From Serinus canaria (lineage: Eukaryota; Chordata; Aves; Passeriformes; Fringillidae), in assembly GCF_022539315.1 (NCBI RefSeq), contig NC_066333.1, positions 744,001-808,000 of the forward strand: DNA of 64,000 nt, in the 5' to 3' direction. Below, piece after piece: positions 24,881 to 34,462 of this stretch. The notes under the pieces are model-generated. The model was not told the DNA's origin, ran no database searches, and saw nothing but the letters and a program-made list of their open reading frames with translations. Position numbers and translations under genes: made by a program. Each line of letters opens with the position of its first letter. The first letter of the stretch is position 1.

Positions 24881-25260
24881 CCGTCCATCTCCCTCCTCCC
24901 GTTCCCGTTGTACCTCGATGCCGGAGCTCCCCTCTTCCCCGCACCTCCGGGGGCTCAGCCCTTCCTACCCCAACACTCCGGCGCTCTCCAGCCTTTCCCT
25001 TTCCCCCGGGAGTCCCCAGCCCCTCGCCGCCGCCTGCCCGGGGCTCTGCCGCCTCCTCACCCCGCGGCTCGGAGGAACCCGACCGGACCCGGCCGCGCCC
25101 GCCCGACTCCCCCGAGACCCCGCTTCTCTCGCGGGACCCCCGGCCCCGCCCCGGGGCGGGGCCCCGCCCTCCCTGCGCCCGCTCCTATTGGCTGCTGCGG
25201 CGGCCAGTGGGCGGGCCCCTTTGTGACGTCACGATCAGCTGTCGGAAGGTGCCGATTTGT
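24881..25260 (+). promoter_or_regulatory. TP53INP2: TP53INP2 CpG-island promoter
   Basis: This is the start of a dense CpG island reaching to about 25.7 kb. Near its downstream end it carries GC boxes (CCCCGCCCCGGGGCGGGGCC around 25,145-25,164 and GTGGGCGGGC near 25,207), an inverted CCAAT box (CCTATTGGCT near 25,185), a perfect palindromic CRE TGACGTCA at 25,224-25,231 and an E-box CAGCTG at about 25,236-25,241. There is no TATA box. It lies immediately before a probable non-coding first exon. It is assigned to TP53INP2 because that is the next gene downstream on the plus strand and its coding exon at 34.3 kb has its own upstream acceptor. Confidence 0.65.
25224..25231 (+). promoter_or_regulatory. 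Perfect cAMP-response element (CRE)
   Basis: TGACGTCA is the full palindromic CREB/ATF site. It lies about 35 bases downstream of an inverted CCAAT box and just before the inferred transcription start, the spacing typical of functional CREs. Further CRE half-sites, TGACG near 25,582 and GACGTCAC near 25,613, lie downstream in the same island. Confidence 0.6.
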
Positions 25261-25394
25261 GCGGGGGAGCGGCGCGCGCTCGGCAGAACGGCGGGTTCCG
25301 CGCCGGCACCGGCACCGGGACAGGGACAGGTACTGGTACAGATACAGCACCGCCACTACCTCAGCGCCTTCCGCCGCCGGGACACGCAGGGCCG
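25261..25394 (+). other. TP53INP2: Probable non-coding first exon of TP53INP2
   Basis: The end is set by a consensus donor GCCG|GTGAGT (intron starts at 25,395) within the CpG island. The start is only approximate, chosen just downstream of the CRE and E-box. No conserved coding sequence is seen here. It would splice to the acceptor at 34,131, giving a first intron of about 8.7 kb. Avian RNA-seq or CAGE would settle both ends. Confidence 0.5.
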
Positions 25395-25875
25395 GTGAGT
25401 GCCCGCGGGACGCGGTCGGGGCCGGGGCTTTGCGGGCCCGCACGGTCCGGGCGGGGAGCGGCCGGCGGGGGCGGCGGCGGCCCGGGACGCCTCGGCTTCG
25501 GCCCCCCCGCTCCTGTTGTTTGTTTCTTCTTCACCGGATTAAGATTGGCGGTCGTTCCCCGCTCCCATTGGCTGCGCTGCGGTGACGTTGCCTCATTTGC
25601 ATTTGACCTTGAGACGTCACAGGACTCCCCCCGTGTCCCGCCGTGACCCCGCCGACCCGGGGCCGTGGCCATGGTGGCACGTGCGACTGCCCGCGGTGGT
25701 CACGCGTGGGTGGCCCCCGTGCCCCTCCGCGCCCGTCGCTACCGTGGCTTATCTCAGCAGGAAACGTAGATTTGTCTCCCCCCGTGATGTTTAGGCGCAC
25801 TTCGGGTGCGAAACGTGGCGTTTTGGAAAAGGAATTCGAATATATAAATATAAGTATGTGTCAATATATGAAATA

Positions 25876-25975
25876 TGTCATAGAATCACAGAATGAGTCG
25901 GTTTGGGTGTGACCTTAAAAATCATCTCGTTCCAACCCCCTGCGGGGGGGGTGTCCTGGTAGGGGCACCTTCCTA
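25876..25975 (-). mobile_element. Short CR1 3'-tail fragment, reverse orientation
   Basis: It begins CATAGAATCACAGAATGAGT and continues GGTTTGGGTGTGACCTTAAA, AATCATCTCGTTCCAACCCC and GGTAGGGGCACCTTCC. This is the complement of a CR1 3' terminus, and the element is severely 5'-truncated. Confidence 0.85.
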
Positions 25976-28900
25976 TTCTGTAATATACTGTATAAAATAC
26001 AGCATATGTAGTATACTGTATGAAATAAATTTGTGTAAAGAATGTAAATAGACGTAAATCTCTAATACAAAGTATTATCTATTTAACTTATTTCCAGCAA
26101 ATCCTTGATGCTTTGGATTTAGATCCCTCTGTCTTTAGATCTCGATTGTCTTTGTAAATCCCACCGGGTTTTATGAGATTCAGATGTATGCTTTGATGTT
26201 TTTGTTGAGTTTAGTTGTGCTGCCCGGGCAGGGGCCGGGTGTGAAAGGGGAGGGTGCTGGCAGTGCTTGGCTGAGCTTTGTGCCATGGGGCAACTCCACC
26301 ACATCCCAGGATGGAGTCCCTCAGGTACCAAACACAGCATCTCCCTCTGCTATTGCTGCTCTAAGGGCACTTCCTTTGGGACAGCTCAAAAAAGTCATAA
26401 GTCCTAAAAGGGCAGCTCTCCTCTGGATTTCATGTCTCTCACTTCAGCTTGGCTGAGCCTGGCAGGCCCTGGAAACTAATCCTGCTCCCATTTAGGGGGA
26501 CTCAATGTGGAAAAACTTAGACTCTGTGGAGTTTAAAAGCAGGTTAAAAAGGGCATTTGTGCTCTTGTAATTCTTTTATGCACATATATATACATATTTG
26601 TGACGGGGAGCTACAGCCCTGCTCAGAGCACCTGAGCAAAGAGACTGGCACCCTGTCATCCCAAAATAGTGGATGAAACTCCCTTGAGCCCAGCAATAGC
26701 CAGTGCTGAAGCAACACCAATGAGGGCTGAGCTGGGCAGGTGCCAAGTGCTGTTAGCTGTTTAGCCAAGGTTTTGCTGGGGTAGGAAACAATCCGAGAAA
26801 CCCTCCCAGAAACAGGTGTTGGGCTCTGGTACAGGACTGTGCTGGACCTCCTTTCCCACCAGGCTTTATCTACAGAGTGCCAAGAACTCTGTTGTTTTGC
26901 TCTAAAATAAATCTTTCCTCTCATTTTATATTTCCTCCTCCCAAAATACCCCCCTTCTCCCCCCTCAAACAACAAACCTACCACAAAAGAAGACAAAAGC
27001 TGTCTGCTGTAGCTCACTGTCACTGTTGGGAACCCGTTGCATCAAACTGCTGCTTATCTGCATGAACAAAAAAGGAAAAATAGAAAAGTTTTCCCCCAGG
27101 TAATAAAATGGTAACACCTGCTTGTAATTAGACTGGAAAACCCTGTGACACAAACTTGTATCTGAGGGTTGTTAATGCTGACTGCACAGCGAGTCCTGCT
27201 CTGGTGAGGGGGGCCCTGAGTGGCCTTGGGGGGAGCTGCTGGGAGCTCGGGCTTCTTGTGGTGTGGAAGTGCAGTGTACCAGGTTCTGTTCAGGCTCTGT
27301 GATTTGGAGAGGCTGTAAGGCTGGGCTGCTCCACTCCCTCCCTCCCTCCCAGTGTGCAGTTCCTCGGGATGCTTCACTCCTTGGGATGCTTCACCCAGTG
27401 CATCCCAGAGAGGAAAGCTCTAAAATTTCATAGCGCAGCTCATGGCAAATCTAAAATTCCCAAGATCCTGCCAGCCCCTGGCAGATTTGCCAGGGCTGTG
27501 TGTGATGATATCAAGCAGCACGAGGTCACATTTGCCCTTGGGGTAAGGACCTTCCTGCAGCAGTGACAGAAGAGCTGCTGTGCATGCAGAGACCAGCTCT
27601 GGGAAAAACATCTCCTCATTCTGCAGGGTCCGCCTCCTTCAGACAGGATCTGGAGGAGCATGTGGGAGCTCTAGTCCCTGCTGAGACCCTGGACTGGCTG
27701 AGGAAAGACCTTCCAGGTCCTGTCTTGGTCTGCCATTAATAAGAGTGTCATGATGAAGAGGTTTTTTGTGATTTTTCAAACTGCTCTCTGCCTTCCCCCA
27801 CTCTACTCCCCTGACCTGCCATGGAAGAGGCTCTGGCTCTGGCTCAGCCTCTCTTCTGCTGGAGTCTGTCTGTGCTGGCAGCACCTCGGGCTGCAGCTCT
27901 GCCCCTGTGCCCAGGGCTCCCCCAAGGGAATCCATCAATGGCCCTGCTGGCAAAGCAGTGGGATCAGCCGGACCTGGAGTAGTTGTGGGACCTAATTCAG
28001 CATTAATTCAGCCCCACCAAACGGTCCCAGGCAGGTCCCTGCCAGCTCTGGTCCCTCCCTTGATGGGGAGGGTTAGGGGACAGCCCAGGGATGATTCACT
28101 GGTCATTTCTGGGGTGATGAGCAGAACTCCCCTGAGCTGACCAGCTGCTGGATCCCCTTCTGTGTTTTGTGTTTCTGTGCCAGGTTTAGGATTTTCCTAC
28201 ATCCAGCACAGCGAGCCTTTGAAACGCTTGTCTAATTTAGGTAAAATGAGTTGAGAATCCCATTTCCCATGTGGGTTGGAGGAAGGCACCTGATTTGTAC
28301 CTCTGCCTCCTGCTGGGCTGACTGCGCGGGGTATTCTTAGCTGTGCCGAGGAAGGGCTGCTCCCACTGCCTGCCAGCAGCATCCCTCCCGCCGCCGAGTA
28401 TTTATGGAAAGTTTCAGGGAGCCTGTTGCCATTTCCAAGGGGAGTTGCTCTTTTCTCGCACGCTGGGACTTGTGAGAGTCGCCGGTCCTGGGGCGCTGCA
28501 GCTCCTGCCCGAGCTCCTGGCGCATCCCGGGGTTCTGCTGCCCAGCCTACTCCCTATTCTTAGCTCCGGGGGTTATTTGCAGCCACGGTGACTCAGAAAA
28601 CTAATTACTGTGTCGAGGTTTCTGAAGGGGAAAAATAACTTGATGCATTGTGGTTTCCTTACTTCCACTTCAAATTTAATAATATTAATACTTGGCTTGT
28701 TGAAAAAGGCTGTTGGACTTTCTGGAAGGATTCTGATGGGCATAATTCAGTTAGAAACTTGTCTGTCCCCGAGTGTCCCTATGGGCTGTCCCCTTGTGCT
28801 GGCAGTGCCTTGTTTCTGGGAGCCTGGGAAGGATGGCAGCTGTCCCGTGGTGGTGGCCCCAGCTCTGGCAGGGGACAGGGGCTCAGTGTGTGGTTTCTGG

Positions 28901-29471
28901 GGCAGCTCAGCCCCAAGGGTGTGGCACATAGGCAGTCCCCTGAGCAGGGACACCTGGGACATGCCTCCCCACAGATGTGGGGCACCTGTAGACGCAGGAA
29001 AACTGGAAGAAGAGACCTGAGAGGAAGAGAAGGCATCTCCTGGTCCAAATTGGTTCTGTGGGCACCACCTCTGCCTGGTGACAAGGCACAGATTGACCTC
29101 AGTCCCCTATCAGGGACACAGTTGTGTCCCTTTTGCAGCTCCCATTCCAGCCCTCCATGCCCTGGTGTAAATGGGGGAAATGTTTGCTGCAGGGAAAGCA
29201 GAGGCTCTCCAAATACCTGGATAAACTTCAGAGCTTGATCTGCTGCTGGCTGCTCCAGCCAGAGAAGTGCTTGGTGGAACCTGCAGGGATGGAGGTGGCA
29301 CGTGGCCATCTCACTGGGCAGGAGCTGGCCAAGGAGTCTCCAGTCTTTTGAAGGGCTTGGGAGGTCACCTGAGCCCTCCACGATGAGCTGATGGAGGAGC
29401 TTGGTGGCTGCCAGGGAGGGCCTGGAGGGTCTCCTAGGCCAGGAGCTGCTCCCTTCTAGGGGGGTGGGAGA

Positions 29472-30340
29472 TTGCAGACTCACAGATTGCTTGGGGTTGG
29501 AAGGGACCTTACAGAGCATCTCATCCCACAGCCCTGCCCTGGGCAGGAACACCTTCCACTATCCCAGGCTGCTCCAAGCCCCATCCAGCCTGGCCTTGGA
29601 CACTTCCAGGGATGGGGCAGCAACAGCTGCTCTGGGCAACCTGTTACCAGGGCCTGCCCACCCTCACAGCCAAAAATTCCTTCCCAATACCCATCTAACC
29701 CTGCCCTCTGGCAGTGGGAAGCCAGTCCCCCTTGTCCTGTCCCTCCATTCTATGTCCCCAGTCCCTCTCCAGCTCTCCTAGAGCCCCTTTAGGCCCTGGA
29801 AGGGGCTCCAAGGTCTCCCTGGATCCTCCTCTTCTCTGGATGAATCCACCCAGTTCTCCCAGCCTGTCCCAGAGCAGAGGGGCTCCAGACCTTGGAGCAC
29901 CTTGTGGCCTCTTCTGGACTCACTGCAGTAGCTCCACATCCTTCTGATGTTGGGTCCCAAGGGCTGGAGGCAGCTCTGCAGGTGGGGTCTCACCTGAGTG
30001 GGCAGAGAGGCAGAATCCCCCCCTCACCTCTGCCCAGTGTGGGATCAGCCCAGGGCAGGGTTGCTTGCTGGGCTGCCAGTGCCCATGGCCAGGTCACACC
30101 CAGTTTGTCACCAGCAGCACCCCCAAGTCCTTCTCCCAGGGCTGCTCCCCACCCAGCCAGCCCCAGCCTGTGACCTTACCCAGGTGCAGGACCTTGCACT
30201 TGGCCTGGCTGAACTCCATGAGGTTCACGTGAGCTCCTCCAGCCTGCCCAGGACCCTCTGGGTGCCCCAGCCCCTCTGGCTGCTGAACTGATGGCTCCAC
30301 ACAGCTCAGTGCCATCCACACACCTGCTGAGAGCTCTGGA
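29472..30340 (-). mobile_element. CR1 LINE fragment (~870 bp), reverse orientation
   Basis: It starts with the complement of the CR1 3' end (CAGACTCACAGATTGCTTGG, GTTGGAAGGGACCTTACAGA). It then follows CR1 continuously: CAGGCTGCTCCAAGCCCCAT, CTGGCCTTGGACACTTCCAG, GGATGAATCCACCCAGTTCT, CTCCACATCCTTCTGATGTT, GGTGCAGGACCTTGCACTTG and AACTCCATGAGGTTCACGTG, ending near CACACAGCTCAGTGCCATCC. It is the longest CR1 copy in the window. It retains part of the 3' end of the reverse-transcriptase ORF region but no intact frame. Confidence 0.92.
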
Positions 30341-33204
30341 GATCAGAGCTTCATCCTGCTGCTTTAACCTGAGTTTTTCAGAGACAGGGTAAAGTAAGGA
30401 GGAAGATTAATGCTCATTTTGGCCCTTGCCTGCATTTTGGCCTTGCTCTGGCCTTCACCCTGCAGGTTTGATCCTGAAAGCTTTGCCAGGAGCCTCCTGC
30501 AGCTCCCTGGGCACCACCGTGGAGCTGGTCCTGCCACTGTAGGCCACCCGTGGCACAGAGTCTCTTGCACCAGGAAAGGGATCAGGGCCACCCCACATTC
30601 CCTGGCTCGGGGATGGTGACAGCTGGGGACTTACTTGAATTCTTTGAGGAATGATCCTTTAAAATGATCCATTTCAAGTTTTACTCTTAGGGGACCTTTT
30701 AATTCTCTCCCACTTCCTCCAGAGCTATGGCAGCTGCCTGTGAGCCCCTGTGCCTTCACTTAAGAAGTTACATTTGGGAGAGGGGACAATCAAAAATAAC
30801 AGTGTCTGTTGTGTCCTCAGAAAAGACAAATTACCTCTGGGTTGGGGTAGACCTGAGGAACCCAGGTACCTCACTTCCCTTCCTGTGATTTTTCTGGGGA
30901 CCAGTCCCTAAGCAGGCAGGTGCTCTGAGCTGTTCCTGGGGGAACAGCTTTCCTGCTGTCCTGTGAAAGCTTTTATCATGATTTAACAAAGGAAACCTAA
31001 GAGGTTTTGGCTGTGTCAGTGGTCATCTGACTTTGAGCTTGCTGGAGGTTGAGCCCTTGGCCGGGGCTCCCAAAGCCAAGGCTGCAGAGCATGGGAAGCA
31101 CTCAGTGCAGCCAGACATTCCAGGCTGACTTGTCTTAGGCAACAGGGAAAATCCCTGCCTGCCTCAGCCCCTGACCTGTGGTGGCTGCTTGCATGCTTTT
31201 CTGGGTGACCTTGCCCTGGCAGCCAAACTGGGGCCACTGTCTTCCCCTGTCCCTGGGTGCCAGATCTTGTCCCCAGCTCTGCTGTTGGATGACATCCGTA
31301 TCTGGGCAGGGACAAAGACTGACACTGGCATGAGGTAAGTCAAGAGCATTGCCAGTGTCCTCCTAGTGTGGTGGGCTTGGGGCACAGCACAGGGGACCCT
31401 GCTGTGCCCAGCCCCACTGGGTCATCCTGAAGACTTCTCTGCTGACACTGGGGTCAGCTTTGGCTCAGCACTTCTGCCAGCCTGGCAGTGCCCCAGCTCA
31501 ATAAGCACACGAACCCACTGCTACCTCTCACTGAGCCAGGGCCATGGTGGCCTTGGAGGACTGGCCCCTGTGACCCCTGTGCCTGCCACAAGCTGCCCCA
31601 GTCCCTCCTGCCCGGGCACCTGGGGAGCAGCAAACAGTGGGAGACTCGGACATCACCACCAGGAACCTAGGAGCTGTGGAGTTTCTGTCACAATAAGATA
31701 TTTAATAAACATCTTAAATAATTAATATTCATGTCATATTAAAAGGTATTTAGTGCCTAGGCCAGTGCTCAGGCAGGTGCTAGGTTTCCAGGCTGAGCTG
31801 GTGTGCTGAGGCTACCCCTACCCTCGGGGCTGGCCAGGGTGGCCTTTGCCAGCCTGAGCTGTTCCTGGGGGCACGTGGGCATCCTGTGGGGGGCAGCTCC
31901 CACTGAGCTGGGAGTGGAGCACACCAGAGTGCAGCCAGAGCCCAGCTGGGCAGCAGCCCCTCTGCTCTTGTTTCCCTGACTTATCTGAATGTGCTTTGAT
32001 GATCCAGGTGCAGGGGGTGTCTGGCTGATTTCACTGGTGGCACTGCAGGGTAACAGCATGGCCATGGGGGCAGAGAAACAACTCTGTCATGCCTCAGTGC
32101 CCAGACCCTCCCTGCTCAGTGTCTCCCTCTCAGGACACTGAGCAGAGAGTCCTCCCTGACCTCCTGTTCTTCCTGGTGAGAGTCTCCACAAGTCCAGCTG
32201 AGCCATCCCAGAGTGAGTGGGAAGCTGGGCTGGAGCCCTGAGCACTGCAGTCTGCAGGGGCCATGGCCAGGTCACAGGTCTGGTCATGGTCTGCCTTGTG
32301 CCTCTGGGGCAACTGGAGTCACGAGGGAGCTGCTCTAGGGGACAGGTGGTGTCACACTTCTGCCCTGGCCATGCCAGGGAGGGAGAGCTGGCTGTTGCAG
32401 GGCTGCTTCATGCCCCATCACTCCCTACTGCAGCTGGAAGCGTCTGAGATCAGAGGCCCTGAGCTCCAGGGGATCCCATCCCTGGGGAAGGCTCCTTTGG
32501 TTTCTCATTTTCTGCATTGTTGAGCAGATCTTGTTCCTCCCAAGGCACCCGAGAGACTGCACAAGGCATTTCCATCCCACAGGGATGAAGAAAAGAGTGC
32601 CTGAGCCCCAGAACTGCAGTGCTCAGGCCAGCCACCTTTGCAGGGTGTTGGGACTGGGGAAGCCATGGGACAGCAGGGCTGAGCTAGAACTTGTCCTGCT
32701 GGAGGACTGGGGTGTGCATGGACACGTGGTGCCCCTGTACCCTTCCCGTTCCCATCTGCTTGTAGCAGATGGAGTTTCTCTGGGTGGAGCATCACTGGGG
32801 CTCCAAGGCCCCTTGGTGGACAGGGTTCTGACCTGAAATGGGGATTTTCCCCTTCAATGCACCCACATCAGTGTGCCATGCAGGGCAGCACCCAGCTGTC
32901 CCTCTCGCTGCACTGATCTCCTGCTGGCATTTTCTGGCCTTCTCATGCCATTTTAATGTCTCTGGACCAAGAGGCACACCAATAACACACAAATAATACT
33001 CTGCACCTTTTGGCTGCCACTCCTGTGCCTTGCCAAGAGCTTGGCAGACATTAATGGAATGAATGAGTGCTGACCTCCCCCCAACACTGGAGGGAATCTG
33101 CTTTCCCAGGGATAAAACAGTGATGAGCTGAGCAGAGGTGAAGCAGAGTCCCACAAAGGGCTGAGATGAGAGGCTGGGTGTGAACAGCAGTGTGTGCTGG
33201 CAGC

Positions 33205-33795
33205 CCAGAGAGCCAGTACCATCTTGTCCTCACAGGGTGGGCAGGAGATGGGGGGAATCTGCCCCTCTGCCCACCCAGGTGAGATCCTACCTGCAGAGCT
33301 GCCTCCAGCCCTGGGGACCCAACATCAGAAGGATGTGGAGCTGCTGCACTGAGTCCAGAAGAGGCCACAAAAAAGCTCCAGGGTCTGGAGTCTGTCAGGT
33401 CTGGAGCCTGACTGGGAGAGCTGAGGGTGCTCACCTGGAGAAGAGGCTCCAAGGAAATCTTAGAGCCCCTTCCAGGGCCTAAAGGATCTCCAGGAGATCT
33501 GGAAAGGGACTTTGGAAAAGGGACTGGAGTGACAGGACAAGGGGGAATGGCTTCCTACTGGCATAGGGCAGAGTTAGATGGAATTTTGAGAAGTAATTCT
33601 TGGCTGTGAGGGTGCTGAGGCCCTGGCACAGGGTGCCCAGAGTAGCTGTGGCTGCTCCATCCCTGTAAGTGTCCAAGGCCAGGTTGGATGGGGCTTGGAG
33701 CAGCCTGGGATAGTGGAAGGTGTCCCTGCCATGGAATGAGATGAGCCTTCAAGGTCCCTCCCAGTCCAAACCAGTCTGGGATTCTGTGACAATGC
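33205..33795 (+). mobile_element. CR1 LINE fragment (~590 bp), sense orientation
   Basis: It reads CR1 in sense. GAGATCCTACCTGCAGAGCT, CCCAACATCAGAAGGATGTG, GAGTCCAGAAGAGGCCACAA, CCCTGGCACAGGGTGCCCAG, GTCCAAGGCCAGGTTGGATG and GATAGTGGAAGGTGTCCCTG are all present. It ends at the 3' tail near CAGTCTGGGATTCTGTGAC. It is the same subfamily as the 29.5-30.3 kb copy, inverted relative to it. Confidence 0.92.
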
Positions 33796-34131
33796 TCTCC
33801 TGGTCCTGCCTGGTGGCAGGAGCTTGGCATGTTTGCCTGACTTAGGGACACTGTCTGCTCTGTTCCTGCCAGCTCCTGGGGATGGGTCTCCTGGGACACC
33901 CCACCCATGAGGATGGGGCCACAATGAGGGGCTTGATGCAGGTGGGGGCTGCAAGGCACAGGCACCCAGTGCTGCTTCAGATACAGCACCAGCTGGGACA
34001 GCCCATGGCACAGATCAGTGCCAGAGGCACCTGTTGCTGTCCCCTTGAGCACATCCGAGCCCCTGGGATGCAGGAGGGCCACACTGGCAGCCTGGTTTTA
34101 TGTGCTGTTCCTTTTTCTCTCCCTTTTCCAG

Positions 34132-34338
34132 GCCTTTGCACTGAAGCAAAGTGAAGCACCTCACAATTGCACTGCACACTGCTCAGCTCTGATTCCTCTG
34201 GCAGCCAAACATCTCTGTCACTGACACCTCAAGGGCTCTTTCTCCCCTCCCTGCCCATCTTCCTTGTGTCTGTGCCTGGAAGCTGGTGCCCAGCAGTAGC
34301 TCCATCTCCCTGTCCATCCTGCTGGACTGCTCCCCACC
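34132..34338 (+). other. TP53INP2: TP53INP2 5' UTR part of the first coding exon
   Basis: A strong acceptor (long pyrimidine run then CAG) ends at 34,131. From there to the ATG at 34,339 lie 207 bases with no conserved protein sequence, read here as 5' UTR. The ATG context is CCACCATGT, a good Kozak sequence. Confidence 0.6.
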
Positions 34339-34462
34339 ATGTTTCAGCGTCTCACCAGCCTCTTCTTCAGTGACAGCAGCACGCCAGAGGGCTTGGAGGA
34401 GCCCAAACCCTTTGTCGATGAAGAGGAGGAGGAGGATGGCTGGCTCATAATTGATCTTGCAG
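34339..34462 (+). CDS. TP53INP2: TP53INP2 coding exon 1 (LIR exon)
   Basis: It encodes residues 1-41 and the first base of residue 42. It ends TTGCAG|GTGAGC in phase 1. It contains the acidic stretch and the WLII core of the LC3-interacting motif. An ORF that reads through into the intron is not the real product. Confidence 0.93.

Larger units (their letters stand above)
25395..34131 (+). other. TP53INP2: TP53INP2 intron 1 (inferred)
   Basis: The interval runs from the GTGAGT donor to the pyrimidine-rich acceptor CTTTTTCTCTCCCTTTTCCAG. It begins in the CpG island, where a second CCAAT/CRE-like/octamer cluster lies (25,563-25,620, octamer ATTTGCAT at 25,595-25,602). It contains a short CR1 tail (25.9 kb) and an inverted pair of longer CR1 fragments (29.5-30.3 and 33.2-33.8 kb). 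A GC-richer block at 28.3-28.6 kb with an AP-1 match TGACTCA is a possible enhancer. Open frames in it, up to 257 codons, are not supported as genes. Confidence 0.45.

Noticed and set aside
28648..29552. Overlapping frames of 196 (plus) and 257 (minus) codons
   Set aside because: They overlap each other, and the right end of the minus frame enters the CR1 copy starting at 29,472. No domain is recognised.
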